A model generated the notes under the pieces. The model was not told the origin of the DNA and did no database searches. It saw only the letters and a list, made by a program, of their open reading frames with translations. A DNA stretch of 64,000 nucleotides, taken from an uncultured Pelagibacteraceae bacterium. GTDB lineage: Bacteria; Pseudomonadota; Alphaproteobacteria; Pelagibacterales; Pelagibacteraceae. Every line of letters starts with the position of its first letter. The first letter of the stretch is position 1. The position numbers and the translations under genes are program-made. Where the stretch lies: the NCBI GenBank assembly GCA_902627805.1, contig CACOKN010000002.1, positions 1 through 64,000 of the forward strand, written 5' to 3'. Positions 53,171 through 62,032 of the stretch are shown here, in pieces.

Positions 53171-53542
53171 ATGGAAGATAATTTTAATAAGCATTTAGGC
53201 AATAAGCTTAAGCTTAGAAGACTAGCACTAGGTTTAACTCAAACTAAAGTAGCAAAAGCAATCAACGTCACTTTTCAACAAATTCAAAAATATGAAAAAG
53301 GCACTAACGGGGTAAGTTCAATAAGATTATTACAATTATCGAACTATCTTAAAGTACCAATTAATTATTTTTTCGAAGATTTTTCAGAATATCTTATAAA
53401 TTTAGAAAAATCACAAGAAGGTCATATGAACGTAAATTATAACTTTTTAGTGAAATTGTACTCTGAACTAAATGCTGATCAAAAATTAAAATTTAATAAA
53501 TCATTACAGGCTGGAAGTAACAATATTTCAAAGGTTGGGTAG
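53171..53542 (+). CDS. XRE-family transcriptional regulator
   Basis: The 123-residue protein has a Cro/CI-type helix-turn-helix at residues 11-68 (LGNKLKLRRLALGLTQTKVA, then VTFQQIQKYEKGTNGVSS). The recognition helix lies about 34-43. The C-terminal half is helical and has no known sensor domain. This form is widespread in alphaproteobacteria (PraR/SinR-like), where members act on quorum, biofilm or stress genes. Here it follows aapJQMP and has its own leader, so it may control that transporter, itself, or distant genes. Confidence 0.88.
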   Translation: MEDNFNKHLGNKLKLRRLALGLTQTKVAKAINVTFQQIQKYEKGTNGVSSIRLLQLSNYLKVPINYFFEDFSEYLINLEKSQEGHMNVNYNFLVKLYSELNADQKLKFNKSLQAGSNNISKVG

Positions 53543-53546
53543 TTTT

Positions 53547-53622
53547 TGGCTCCTCGGGCAGGACTCGAACCTGCGACCAATTGATTAACAGTCAACTGCT
53601 CTACCAACTGAGCTACCGAGGA
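53547..53622 (-). tRNA. tRNA-Asn (GUU)
   Basis: On the minus strand the acceptor stem TCCTCGG (53622-53616) pairs with CCGAGGA (53557-53551), followed by G and an encoded CCA (53549-53547). The D-arm, the anticodon loop CTGTTAA with GTT (complement of 53587-53589), and the T-arm GGTTCGA are intact. It lies downstream of tRNA-Cys on the same strand and five bases from the XRE gene end, convergent with it. Confidence 0.95.
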
Positions 53623-53672
53623 ATATTAAAATCTCAACTTACTTTTTTTTTTCACTAAAACAAGATTTTTTT

Positions 53673-53746
53673 TGGAGGCAACGCCCGGAATCGAACCGGG
53701 ATACAAGGATTTGCAATCCTCTGCGTAACCATTCCGCCACGTTGCC
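53673..53746 (-). tRNA. tRNA-Cys (GCA)
   Basis: On the minus strand the acceptor stem GGCAACG (53746-53740) pairs with CGTTGCC (53683-53677), with discriminator U (53676), the usual one for tRNA-Cys, and encoded CCA (53675-53673). The anticodon GCA is the complement of 53712-53714. It is separated from tRNA-Asn by 50 bp and probably co-transcribed with it. Confidence 0.95.
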
Positions 53747-53867
53747 ATATGTTTTAGAAGATAGCTACACTGAGTTTTATATTAAATATTTGCAATTAGT
53801 CTATTAAATAACGTTCCAATTTGATTATTGTTTATTTAGATTATTAAATTATAAACTAATAACACCC
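53747..53867. promoter_or_regulatory. Divergent region between tRNA-Cys and valS
   Basis: This 121-bp AT-rich gap should carry promoters for the tRNA genes (minus) and valS (plus). For valS, TTGATT (53821-53826), a 17-base spacer and TTAAAT (53844-53849) give a plausible but weak promoter. I see no T-box (none is expected in this group) and no other element. Confidence 0.35.
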
Positions 53868-56495
53868 ATGATAAGCGATAAATATATACATTCAAAAGTT
53901 GAGGATAAAATTTATGGTTATTGGGAGAAGAATAAATTATTTAAACCACAAAAAAATTCAAAAAAATTTTCAATTGTAATTCCACCACCCAATGTAACTG
54001 GCAGTTTACATATGGGGCATGCTTTAAATAATTCAATTCAAGATCTATTAGTTCGTTATTATCGAATGAATAACTACGAAACATTATGGCAACCCGGAAC
54101 TGATCATGCAGGAATAGCCACCCAAGCGCTCGTAGAGAGAAAATTAGAAAAAGAAAATTTAAGTAAAATTGACCTTGGTAGAGAAAAATTTATAGAAAAA
54201 GTATGGGAATGGAAAAATGAATATGGGGACATTATTATCAACCAACTAAAAAAATTAGGATGTTCATGTGATTGGTCAAGAAATGCATTCACTATGGATG
54301 AAAATTTATCAAAATCAGTCATTAAGGTTTTTGTAGAATTGCATAAAAAAAAATTGATTTATAAGGCTGAAAAACTTGTAAATTGGGACACTGTTTTAAA
54401 AACAGCGATTTCAGATTTGGAAGTAGATCAAAGAGAAATGAATTCTAAGATTTACTATATTAGATACCCAATAGATAATTCGTCAGAATTTATCACTATT
54501 GCTACAACGAGGCCTGAGACAATGCTAGGAGATACTGCGATTGCGGTTAACCCGAAGGATAAAAGATATAAAAACTATGTTGGCAAAACTGTCACAATAC
54601 CAATCGTAGGTAGAAAAATTAAAATTATTAAAGATAATTATGCTGATCCAGAGCAAGGAACTGGAGCACTTAAGATCACGCCAGCACATGATTTTAATGA
54701 CTATGATGTTGGTCAAAGAAATAAATTAGAAATAATTAATGTTTTTACGGAAGAAGGAAAAATAAATGATAATGCTCCGAAAGATTATATTGGCTTAGAT
54801 AGGTTTGATGCTCGTAAAAAAATATTAAATGAATTAAAAGAAAAAAATTTTTTTGTTAAAGAAGAAAATATCAAAAATAAAGTTCCATATGGCGATAGAT
54901 CAAATTCAGTAATTGAACCTTTTTTAACAGAACAATGGTTTGTTGATGCAAAAAAACTAGCGATCAAAGCTAAAAAAATTGTTAAGACGAAAAAAACAAA
55001 TTTCTTTCCAACCAACTGGTCTAAAACTTATTTCCAGTGGATGAATAATATTGAGCCATGGTGTATTTCACGACAATTATGGTGGGGACATCAAATACCA
55101 GCTTGGTATGGACCTGATAAAAAAATTTTTGTTGCTATCAATGAAAATGATGCAATTAAACATGCAAAAAAACATTATAAAAAAGATGTAAAACTTACCA
55201 GAGATCCTGATGTTTTAGATACATGGTTTTCTTCAGGATTATGGCCATTCGCAACTTTAGGCTGGCCCGATAAAAAAGATTATGTAAAGAAATTTTATCC
55301 AACAACAGTTTTAGTAACGGGTTTTGATATTATTTTTTTCTGGGTAGCTAGAATGATTATGTTTGGTATGGAATTTTTAAATAAAGAACCATTTAAAAAT
55401 ATTTATGTACACGCTTTAGTAAGAGATGAGAAAGGACAAAAAATGTCTAAGTCAAAAGGGAATGTTATTGATCCACTAGATCTAATTGAAAAATATAGCG
55501 CTGATGCATTACGCTTTACTTTACTTTCTATGGCATCTCCAGGAACTGACGTTAAACTTTCAGAGGATAGAGTTAAAGGATATAGAAACTTTTTAAATAA
55601 ATTATGGAATGCCAATAATTTTTTAATCACCAATAAATGTAATTTTAAAAAAACCAATAAAGTTCCTAAAATCTCGTTAAATATCAATAAATGGATCTAT
55701 TCAGAGTTAATAGAAACTAAAAATAAGATTCAAAAAAATATTGAAGATTATCGATTTGATGAAGCAGCAAAAAATGCTTATCAATTTGCATGGCACTCAT
55801 ATTGTGACTGGTATATTGAGCTTTCTAAAACAATTCTATACTCAGAAGATAAAAAAGCAAAAACAGAGGTAAAAGAGGTTTCTGCTTATGTTTTTAAGCA
55901 AATATTGGTTATGCTTCATCCTTTCATACCATTTGTAACCGAGGAAATATGGTTAAAGAACAAATTTGATGAGTCTAATAAAAATTTCCTCATGTATAAA
56001 AATTGGCCTACTGGAAAAATCAAAAAAGACCAATCTCTTAAAGAAGTTGAAAAAATTATTAAAATTATCTCTGAATTAAGATCATTTAGAAATGAATTAA
56101 ATGTCAGCCCCGGGTCATTTGTTGATGTTGCAATTAACAAAATAGCTAAAAAGAACAAATCATTAGTTAATGATAATGATGTAATTTTAAAAAAACTTGG
56201 TCGTATTAATAATTTTTTTGATAAAGAACAAAATAAACCATCCGCGACACTTGTAATTTCTGGTGATATTTTTAAGGTTTATTTTGACGAAAATGTAGAC
56301 CTTAGTTTAATTAAAGAAAACTTACAAAAACGTCAGAATAAATACCAGGAGGAGCTTAATAAGATTTCTCAACGATTATCTAATAAAGGTTTTACAGATA
56401 GAGCACCAAAAAATATTGTTGAACAAGAAAAAACTAACTATAGTAATCTAAAAGATAATATCAAAAAAATATCTTTGACAATTGAAAGTTTATAA
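53868..56495 (+). CDS. valS: Valyl-tRNA synthetase
   Basis: This class I synthetase charges tRNA-Val and edits threonine. The HIGH motif appears as [14 protein letters not shown] (about residues 39-52) and KMSKS as [11 protein letters not shown] near 523. The editing domain in between has [17 protein letters not shown] near 213. The C-terminal coiled coil (about 810-875) is present. The 875-residue length is typical of alphaproteobacteria. Its stop overlaps the ilvD ATG by one base, linking a branched-chain amino acid tRNA synthetase to a branched-chain biosynthesis gene. Confidence 0.96.
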   Translation: MISDKYIHSKVEDKIYGYWEKNKLFKPQKNSKKFSIVIPPPNVTGSLHMGHALNNSIQDLLVRYYRMNNYETLWQPGTDHAGIATQALVERKLEKENLSKIDLGREKFIEKVWEWKNEYGDIIINQLKKLGCSCDWSRNAFTMDENLSKSVIKVFVELHKKKLIYKAEKLVNWDTVLKTAISDLEVDQREMNSKIYYIRYPIDNSSEFITIATTRPETMLGDTAIAVNPKDKRYKNYVGKTVTIPIVGRKIKIIKDNYADPEQGTGALKITPAHDFNDYDVGQRNKLEIINVFTEEGKINDNAPKDYIGLDRFDARKKILNELKEKNFFVKEENIKNKVPYGDRSNSVIEPFLTEQWFVDAKKLAIKAKKIVKTKKTNFFPTNWSKTYFQWMNNIEPWCISRQLWWGHQIPAWYGPDKKIFVAINENDAIKHAKKHYKKDVKLTRDPDVLDTWFSSGLWPFATLGWPDKKDYVKKFYPTTVLVTGFDIIFFWVARMIMFGMEFLNKEPFKNIYVHALVRDEKGQKMSKSKGNVIDPLDLIEKYSADALRFTLLSMASPGTDVKLSEDRVKGYRNFLNKLWNANNFLITNKCNFKKTNKVPKISLNINKWIYSELIETKNKIQKNIEDYRFDEAAKNAYQFAWHSYCDWYIELSKTILYSEDKKAKTEVKEVSAYVFKQILVMLHPFIPFVTEEIWLKNKFDESNKNFLMYKNWPTGKIKKDQSLKEVEKIIKIISELRSFRNELNVSPGSFVDVAINKIAKKNKSLVNDNDVILKKLGRINNFFDKEQNKPSATLVISGDIFKVYFDENVDLSLIKENLQKRQNKYQEELNKISQRLSNKGFTDRAPKNIVEQEKTNYSNLKDNIKKISLTIESL

Positions 56496-58213
56496 TGCGG
56501 AAGTTCAATAAAAAAAAATTACCAAGTAGACATACATCTTTAGGTCCAGATAGAGCACCGCATAGATCTTTTTATTATGCAATGGGTGAAACTGAAAAAG
56601 ATGTATCAAAACCATTTATTGGAGTTGTATCAACTTGGAATGAAGCTGCTCCATGCAATATAGCTTTAATGAGACAGGCACAATCAGTTAAAAAGGGGGT
56701 TAGAGCATCAGGGGGGACACCAAGAGAATTCTGCACAATTACAGTTACTGATGGTATTGCCATGGGTCATGAGGGAATGAAATCGTCTTTAATTTCAAGA
56801 GAAGTAATAGCTGATAGTGCTGAATTAACTGTTAGAGGACATTGTTATGATGCATTAGTAGGTATCGCAGGTTGTGACAAATCTTTGCCAGGATTAATGA
56901 TGTCAATGGTTAGATTAAATGTACCAAGTGTTTTTATATATGGTGGCTCAATCCTTCCGGGAAAATATAAAGGTAAAGATGTTACTGTTGTAGACGTGTT
57001 TGAAGCGGTTGGAAAACATTCATCAGGTCAAATGTCTGCAAAAGAATTAAGAAAATTAGAATTAGTAGCGTGTCCTACAGCCGGCGCTTGTGGCGGTCAG
57101 TTTACAGCTAATACTATGGCATGTGTTTCAGAAGCAATAGGTTTAGCGTTACCATATTCAGCAGGAACACCTGCTCCATATGAAGAAAGAGATAAATATG
57201 CAAAAGCTAGTGGTCAAATGGTGATGGAATTATTAGCAAAAAAAATTAAACCAAGAGATATTGTTACAAGAAAAGCATTAGAAAATGCCGCAACAATTGT
57301 TGCTGCCACTGGTGGTTCAACTAATGCAGCATTACATTTACCAGCAATTGCAAATGAAGCTGGAATAAAATTTGATTTAATGGATGTTGCAAAAATATTT
57401 AAAAGAACTCCTTATCTTGCAGATTTAAAACCAGGTGGAAAATATGTTGCTAAAGATATGTGGTTAGCGGGTGGCGTACCAATGCTTTTAAAAACTCTTT
57501 ATGATGGTGGCTATATTCATGGAGATTGCATGACTGTTACGGGCAAAACAATGAAAGAAAATTTAAAAGGAATAAAATTTAATCCTAAACAAAAAGTTTT
57601 AAGAGCATATGATAGACCATTATCACCAGACGGTGGAGTTGTGGGATTAAAAGGAAATTTAGCTCCAGAAGGTGGAATTGTGAAAATTGCGGGTCTTAAA
57701 AAATTACAATTTACTGGAAGAGCAAGATGTTTTGATAATGAGGAAAGTGCAATGAAAGCAGTGCAAAGTAGAAAATATAAAGATGGTGATGTAATTATTA
57801 TTAGATATGAAGGACCAGTTGGTGGACCAGGTATGAGAGAAATGCTTTCAACAACAGGTGCAATTTATGGTCAAGGTAAAGGAGAAAAAGTTGCCTTAAT
57901 AACTGATGGACGTTTCTCTGGAGCAACTCGGGGATTTTGTGTGGGCCATGTAGGACCAGAAGCTGCATTAGGTGGACCAATCGCTCTTTTACGTAACGGA
58001 GATATTATTGATATTGATGCTAAGAAGGGGACAATTAATGTTCGTCTAACTAAATCACAATTGGCTTCAAGAAGAAGAAGATGGAAGGCTAGAAAATCTG
58101 ATTTTGGCTCAGGAACTCTTTGGAAATATGCACAAACAGTTGGACCAGCAAGTTTAGGAGCCCCAACCCATCCTGGTAAGAAAAAAGAAGTTAAGGAATA
58201 TTCAAAAATTTAA
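56495..58213 (+). CDS. ilvD: Dihydroxy-acid dehydratase
   Basis: It dehydrates 2,3-dihydroxy acids in valine, leucine and isoleucine synthesis using an iron-sulphur cluster. Cysteine motifs expected to hold the cluster are present: AAPCNIAL (near residue 53), [11 protein letters not shown] (near 123) and [20 protein letters not shown] (near 193). [37 protein letters not shown] and [15 protein letters not shown] are further signatures. It has 572 residues, fitting the shorter bacterial type. The next gene begins at its stop codon (one-base overlap). Confidence 0.96.
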   Translation: MRKFNKKKLPSRHTSLGPDRAPHRSFYYAMGETEKDVSKPFIGVVSTWNEAAPCNIALMRQAQSVKKGVRASGGTPREFCTITVTDGIAMGHEGMKSSLISREVIADSAELTVRGHCYDALVGIAGCDKSLPGLMMSMVRLNVPSVFIYGGSILPGKYKGKDVTVVDVFEAVGKHSSGQMSAKELRKLELVACPTAGACGGQFTANTMACVSEAIGLALPYSAGTPAPYEERDKYAKASGQMVMELLAKKIKPRDIVTRKALENAATIVAATGGSTNAALHLPAIANEAGIKFDLMDVAKIFKRTPYLADLKPGGKYVAKDMWLAGGVPMLLKTLYDGGYIHGDCMTVTGKTMKENLKGIKFNPKQKVLRAYDRPLSPDGGVVGLKGNLAPEGGIVKIAGLKKLQFTGRARCFDNEESAMKAVQSRKYKDGDVIIIRYEGPVGGPGMREMLSTTGAIYGQGKGEKVALITDGRFSGATRGFCVGHVGPEAALGGPIALLRNGDIIDIDAKKGTINVRLTKSQLASRRRRWKARKSDFGSGTLWKYAQTVGPASLGAPTHPGKKKEVKEYSKI

Positions 58214-59403
58214 TGAAAATTCGCCCAGTTATTTTATGTGGTGGCGCCGGAACAAGACTTTGGCCAAAAGCTAAAAAACACCAAGCAAAACAATTTATTG
58301 ATTTTGGTAATTGGACTTTATTGGGCAAAACATTAGAGAGAGTTAAAGCATCTATATTTGATGCACCAATTATAAGCACTAATGCAAAATATTTAAGACA
58401 AGTAAAACAACATCTAAAGAAACACAAAATAAGAAAATTTAAGATAGTTTTAGAACCAGCTAAAAGAAATACAGCACCCGCTATATTAAGCACCGCTTTA
58501 ATTAAAGATATTCCTAAAGAACAACCATTAATGTTTTTAGCTGCTGATCATTTGATAGAAAAAGTAAGTTTATTCAATAAAGCTATCAAAAAAAATCAAA
58601 AGAAACTTACTCAAAATAATATCTTTATTTTTGGTATTAAACCCAAAATGCCCTCTAGTGAATTTGGTTATTTTTTAACAAAAAGTGAGAAAGTAACTAG
58701 ATTTGTAGAGAAACCTAAAGAGGCTAAAGCTAAACAAATAATAAGTAAAAAAGGTTATTGGAATTCTGGAATGTTTTATTTGAGAAAGGACTCAATCATT
58801 AATAATTTTAAGAAATACCAACCAAATATTTTTCAAAACTGTAACAAAGCTGTAACAAAAGCAAAATATAAAAGTAACGTATATTATTTAAACAAACAAG
58901 CATTCACCAAAGCAACAGCTAAGTCTTTTGACTATGCGATATTAGAAAAAACTAAAGATATAAATGCGATCAAATTAGATATTCCTTGGTCTGATTTAGG
59001 ATCTTGGAAAGAAATCTGTAAGATGTACGGAAGAAATAAAAGACATTATTTCAAAAAGAAGAATGTATTCCATAGACCTTGGGGTAGTTATGTTAATTTA
59101 TTTAATGGTAAAGAATTTTTGATTAAAGAATTATATGTAAAACCCAAAGGTATATTAAGTCTTCAGAAACATCATCATAGAGCTGAACACTGGGTAGTTA
59201 CCCAAGGTAAACCTAAAATTACTTTAAATAAGAAATATTTTACAATGAAACCAGATGAAACTATCTTTATTCCACTAGGTGCAATTCATCGAATAGAAAA
59301 TCCCTACAAAAAACCAGTTAAAATAATTGAAGCTCAAGTAGGATCTATATTAAAAGAAACTGATATAGTTAGATATCAAGATATTTATGGCCGTGTTAAA
59401 TAA
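58213..59403 (+). CDS. manC: Mannose-1-phosphate guanylyltransferase with cupin domain
   Basis: It probably makes GDP-mannose for glycan synthesis. The N-terminal nucleotidyltransferase domain starts PVILCGGAGTRLWP (residues 5-18), with the catalytic region KKHQAKQF (21-28) where the usual form is SRxxxPKQF. FVEKP is near 160. The C-terminal cupin (about 285-390) contains HRPWGSYVNL, LQKHHHRAEHWVVTQG and PLGAIHRIENP, as in type II phosphomannose isomerase/GDP-mannose pyrophosphorylase proteins. At 396 residues it is shorter than the 470-480 usual for bifunctional members, so isomerase activity is uncertain. No other sugar-nucleotide genes are near. Confidence 0.85.
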   Translation: MKIRPVILCGGAGTRLWPKAKKHQAKQFIDFGNWTLLGKTLERVKASIFDAPIISTNAKYLRQVKQHLKKHKIRKFKIVLEPAKRNTAPAILSTALIKDIPKEQPLMFLAADHLIEKVSLFNKAIKKNQKKLTQNNIFIFGIKPKMPSSEFGYFLTKSEKVTRFVEKPKEAKAKQIISKKGYWNSGMFYLRKDSIINNFKKYQPNIFQNCNKAVTKAKYKSNVYYLNKQAFTKATAKSFDYAILEKTKDINAIKLDIPWSDLGSWKEICKMYGRNKRHYFKKKNVFHRPWGSYVNLFNGKEFLIKELYVKPKGILSLQKHHHRAEHWVVTQGKPKITLNKKYFTMKPDETIFIPLGAIHRIENPYKKPVKIIEAQVGSILKETDIVRYQDIYGRVK

Positions 59404-59423
59404 TTAAGACGATATAAATAAAT

Positions 59424-60389
59424 TTAAAACCAACTATTTGGAATAATAATGTAGTGAATTGCTAAAACAATTCCAACTGATACGCTTAATCCAAAGATCA
59501 TTTTAAGAAAGTCTTTACCAATTAATGGGAAAACATACTTAAACTTGTAATCTTTGTTCATAGTTGAAATTGCAAGTTCTCTACCACATAATAAACCAAC
59601 GAAAACCCATGTAGTTGACATAGGCAAATCATTAAGTTCTTTAAAGTAGAATAAGACACCAGCATAAATTACGTTGATAATTGTAGCCGATCTTGCATAT
59701 CTAGTTCCAGTTTTTTCTAAAACTACAGTTTGTATTCGTCCACCTTGAATGTAAAAGATGTAAAATAGTAAAACCGTAAAATATGTCATTACAGTAAGCA
59801 GAATTGTTATATCTAGTTGTCTTGGAAGATATACGGCAATATTTGCTACGTCGTGAGATAACCAAACCCACCATAGCCAACCTGAAGTAACCCATACTGA
59901 GTTTCTCCAAAAGCCTATATATTTTTCATCAACTTCATCTAATTTTTCATTGATAAATTTCGATACAACTATCCAAGCAATATAAGCGACCATTGCTGCT
60001 AAACCGTAACCAACTACACTTTTTAACAACATTTTTTCAAGCACAACTGTTGAAGCAAATGCGGAAAGAACTAAAAAGGTTGTTGATACAGGTATTCCAA
60101 CTCTTGTTAATAATAAGAGTATTGCTGGTGCTACTGCATGATACCATTGAATTTCTTGATAAGGTATTCTAGTTAATCTTCCGTATGAAATATCACCATC
60201 ATATGAATACCATCCCCATGCTAAAGCTAAAATCATTACACTAGAAGCTGATCCTGCTAGTACGTACCATTTAAACCACTTCTTTTTTGAAGCTATAAAT
60301 GTACCTAATGTTTGAATTGAGTCGTTAGCGATTACGCTATAACCGGCAAGGGCAAACCCTATAACCGTGTAAACTAAAGTCATTTCCAT
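59424..60389 (-). CDS. PiT-family (PHO-4-like) anion transporter
   Basis: It is an integral membrane protein with eight to ten helices and the internal duplication of the PiT family: first-half motifs ANDSIQTLGTF (residues 21-31) and PVSTTFLVLSAF near 101, and second-half motifs SHDVANIAVY near 178 and PMSTTWVFVGLLCGRE near 259. It probably co-transports phosphate with a cation. Some relatives, such as Bacillus CysP, move sulphate, so the anion is not certain. It has 321 residues. The start ATG at 60389 has a good AAGGAG seven bases upstream, preceded by a 164-bp leader. It is convergent with manC, 20 bp away. Confidence 0.8.
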   Translation of the reverse strand: MEMTLVYTVIGFALAGYSVIANDSIQTLGTFIASKKKWFKWYVLAGSASSVMILALAWGWYSYDGDISYGRLTRIPYQEIQWYHAVAPAILLLLTRVGIPVSTTFLVLSAFASTVVLEKMLLKSVVGYGLAAMVAYIAWIVVSKFINEKLDEVDEKYIGFWRNSVWVTSGWLWWVWLSHDVANIAVYLPRQLDITILLTVMTYFTVLLFYIFYIQGGRIQTVVLEKTGTRYARSATIINVIYAGVLFYFKELNDLPMSTTWVFVGLLCGRELAISTMNKDYKFKYVFPLIGKDFLKMIFGLSVSVGIVLAIHYIIIPNSWF

Positions 60390-60553
60390 TCTTTTCTCCT
60401 TTATATTATTGTTTTCGGTTCCTATCGATTCATGACTTAAGGAGTATGTAATCTGAGACGGAAACTAATTCTATATATAAATTTATTGATTTGAGAATTA
60501 AAGGGTGGATTCGTCAATATCTAAACTAATTAAAATTAAAGTCTACTTTATAA
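60390..60553 (-). promoter_or_regulatory. Long leader of the PiT-like transporter gene
   Basis: This 164-bp gap has no gene. On the minus strand TTGACG (60517-60512), a 17-base spacer and TCAAAT (60494-60489) could be the promoter, giving an untranslated leader of about 90 bases. The section 60417-60467 is richer in G/C than the rest and holds several short palindromes; GTTTCCG and CGAAAAC at its two ends can pair with one mismatch. I do not recognise a known riboswitch or a Pho box. Confidence 0.4.
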
Positions 60554-60775
60554 TTAAAATACAACCTTATAAATACCAATGATAAATAATGGTATCTGTA
60601 ATCCAAAATTAGTTAGTATCGCTTTATCCTTGCTTATGAATCCAGCGATAGTCCATCCAACAACACCTAATCCATGAAAGTATATATTTAAAGGATATAT
60701 ATTTAGGTTTGTTAATAGAATACCAACTAAAACTAGAAATGTACTTATCCATTTTATATAGTTATTTTTTGACAT
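60554..60775 (-). CDS. Small hydrophobic protein of unknown function
   Basis: I do not recognise a named function. From the ATG at 60775 the product has 73 residues (MSKNNYIKW...) with three likely membrane segments (about residues 7-24, 27-44 and 51-70). A start five codons upstream (60790) is possible, but the extra residues are not hydrophobic. Short proteins of this shape are common next to transporter genes in marine alphaproteobacteria. It is followed by the PiT leader and preceded by another small membrane protein on the same strand, 2-17 bp away, so the two may be co-transcribed. Confidence 0.6.
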   Translation of the reverse strand: MSKNNYIKWISTFLVLVGILLTNLNIYPLNIYFHGLGVVGWTIAGFISKDKAILTNFGLQIPLFIIGIYKVVF

Positions 60776-60792
60776 AATTATCCTTTCCATTT

Positions 60793-61131
60793 TTATAAAA
60801 AATTAGCGATATATTTGTGTATGAAGAAACCAATAACTAACAATCCTAGGCCTGCGCCATAAATCATGAAGAAATTCATATTTAAAGATTTTGTAAAGAA
60901 AAAGGGTAAAAAAAATAGATAACTTACAGGCACAGCAACTAGTATACTTTTAGTAAATAGAATTGTTTTTTCTATATCATTGTGTTCATAGTAAGAAAAA
61001 GCGATAGCTATAAGCGATAAAAGTGGAAAAGCTATAATAAATCCGGCTAATTTCGGATTTTGCCCAGATAACCAACTTGCAAAAGCAATAATTAGTGCAG
61101 CACCAACAACTTTAGCAATGAATAGAATCAT
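60793..61131 (-). CDS. Small four-helix membrane protein (DUF3147/GlpM-like)
   Basis: It has 112 residues with four predicted membrane helices (about 3-20, 28-46, 60-80 and 88-108). The pattern GAALIIAFASWLSGQNPKLA followed by GFIIAFPLLSLIAIAFSY resembles the GlpM/DUF3147 group, whose function is poorly defined; the match is by eye. It is divergent from the Fur/Zur-type regulator across a 57-bp gap holding a Zur-like palindrome, so it might share regulation. A perfect TATAAT (61145-61140 on the minus strand) begins exactly 14 bases before its ATG. Confidence 0.6.
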   Translation of the reverse strand: MILFIAKVVGAALIIAFASWLSGQNPKLAGFIIAFPLLSLIAIAFSYYEHNDIEKTILFTKSILVAVPVSYLFFLPFFFTKSLNMNFFMIYGAGLGLLVIGFFIHKYIANFL

Positions 61132-61139
61132 AAATAAAT

Positions 61140-61145
61140 ATTATA
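61140..61145 (-). promoter_or_regulatory. Candidate -10 box of the DUF3147-like gene
   Basis: Read on the minus strand, 61145-61140 is TATAAT and begins exactly 14 bases before the ATG at 61131. No ribosome binding site lies between. It suggests a leaderless transcript. Confidence 0.5.
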
Positions 61146-61154
61146 TCATTTTTC

Positions 61155-61186
61155 TTGACTTATCGTTGTGATGTTATAACATAACA
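61155..61186 (+). promoter_or_regulatory. Promoter and Zur/Fur-type operator of the regulator gene
   Basis: The 20-bp dyad at 61167-61186 has a perfect core ATGTTATAACAT (61171-61182) and one mismatched pair outside it. It closely resembles known Zur boxes of proteobacteria (TGTTATAACA-type). It covers the presumed -10 (TATAAC 61175-61180), which begins 14 bases before the ATG at 61189; TTGACT at 61155-61160 may be the -35. Binding would shut off the gene, i.e. autoregulation. Confidence 0.7.
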
Positions 61187-61188
61187 CT

Positions 61189-61554
61189 ATGTCAAATAAG
61201 GAATTAGTCTTTAATATTATTAAAAAATCTCCAAAGCATTTAACTGCTTATGAGATATTAGATAAGCTTCAAAAGGTTAAAAAAACACAACCTATGACAG
61301 TTTATAGAGCTCTTACTAACCTAATAGAAGAAGAACGAATTCATAAATCTAATCAAACAAAAACTTTTATGCTGTGCAATCATTCACATTCAAAAAATCA
61401 CAGTACCGCAATCGCCATATGCAAAAAATGTGGGGATACAGAAGAATTAAAATCAAATCTTTTTGAAAGTTTGTTTAAAAAAAACAACTTAAAAAATTAT
61501 GATTTTAATACATTTAATATGGAAGTTTTAACTACTTGTAAGGAGTGCAATTAA
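61189..61554 (+). CDS. zur: Fur-family metalloregulator, Zur-like
   Basis: This 121-residue regulator has a winged helix at about residues 5-60 (LTAYEILDKLQ, QPMTVYRALTNLIEEERIHK) and a metal-binding dimerisation domain. Structural zinc ligands are Cys78/Cys81 (CKKC) and Cys117/Cys120 (CKEC). The cluster LCNHSHSKNHS at 62-72 is typical of Zur rather than Fur. Zur represses zinc uptake when zinc is plentiful. The upstream palindrome indicates self-control. No znuABC is in the window. Its stop overlaps the ATG of the next gene by one base, so they form one operon. Other Fur-family specificities (Mn, Fe) remain possible. Confidence 0.85.
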   Translation: MSNKELVFNIIKKSPKHLTAYEILDKLQKVKKTQPMTVYRALTNLIEEERIHKSNQTKTFMLCNHSHSKNHSTAIAICKKCGDTEELKSNLFESLFKKNNLKNYDFNTFNMEVLTTCKECN

Positions 61555-62018
61555 TGAAAAAAATAAGTTTTTTAACTTTAACAATGTGTATTTTTGGTTT
61601 TACATTTGTTAGAGCAGCAGAGGGTCATTCTCATGAATTACCAGAGTTTCTTCATTTTATGGAAGAACTAATAGAAGAACATAGCATTTTAAGAGGAGCA
61701 ACTTTTGGCTTTATTCATACATTAATACCTTTAATTGGATTTTATACTGGTTGGAGTATCAATAGATTTCTTAAAATTATCTCTAATGGAGCGATCGCTG
61801 GTATAGTTGGAATAGTTTTAGCCCATATCATTGCAGACTTTATAGCAGCTTTAGCTGATCCAGATTTACAAAGTGCTGCATATGGAATTGTTATAGGTGG
61901 TTTCCTACCATTATTAGCAGTCCCTTTTTTAGAAAAATATGTCACTAAGAGTAGATATCATACAGTTGTTGGTGACCACGAAGATCTAAAAAAAGATTTG
62001 AAAAGAAAACATAGATAG
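61554..62018 (+). CDS. His-rich exported/membrane protein in the zur operon
   Basis: I do not recognise a family with certainty. From ATG 61554 (AGGAG eight bases upstream decides this start over GTG 61545) the product has 154 residues. A signal peptide (about 1-21, FVRA) is followed by a mature N-terminus GHSHELPEFLHFMEELIEEH rich in His and Glu, then three membrane helices (about 48-68, 78-100 and 108-127) with buried His (FIHTLIP, LAHIIAD), and a charged tail containing HTVVGDHED and ending KHR. Coupling to a Zur-like regulator and the metal-ligand-rich termini suggest a role in zinc handling, which is an inference. Confidence 0.65.
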   Translation: MKKISFLTLTMCIFGFTFVRAAEGHSHELPEFLHFMEELIEEHSILRGATFGFIHTLIPLIGFYTGWSINRFLKIISNGAIAGIVGIVLAHIIADFIAALADPDLQSAAYGIVIGGFLPLLAVPFLEKYVTKSRYHTVVGDHEDLKKDLKRKHR

Positions 62019-62032
62019 TATTTAATGTAAGG

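Noticed and set aside
60390-60553. Pho box before the PiT-like transporter
   Set aside because: No pair of CTGTCAT-like repeats with the right spacing is present; AAGTCAT occurs once only.
61545-61553. GTG at 61545 as start of the His-rich membrane protein
   Set aside because: The AGGAG at 61541-61545 is its ribosome binding site, and ATG 61554 gives a normal signal peptide.
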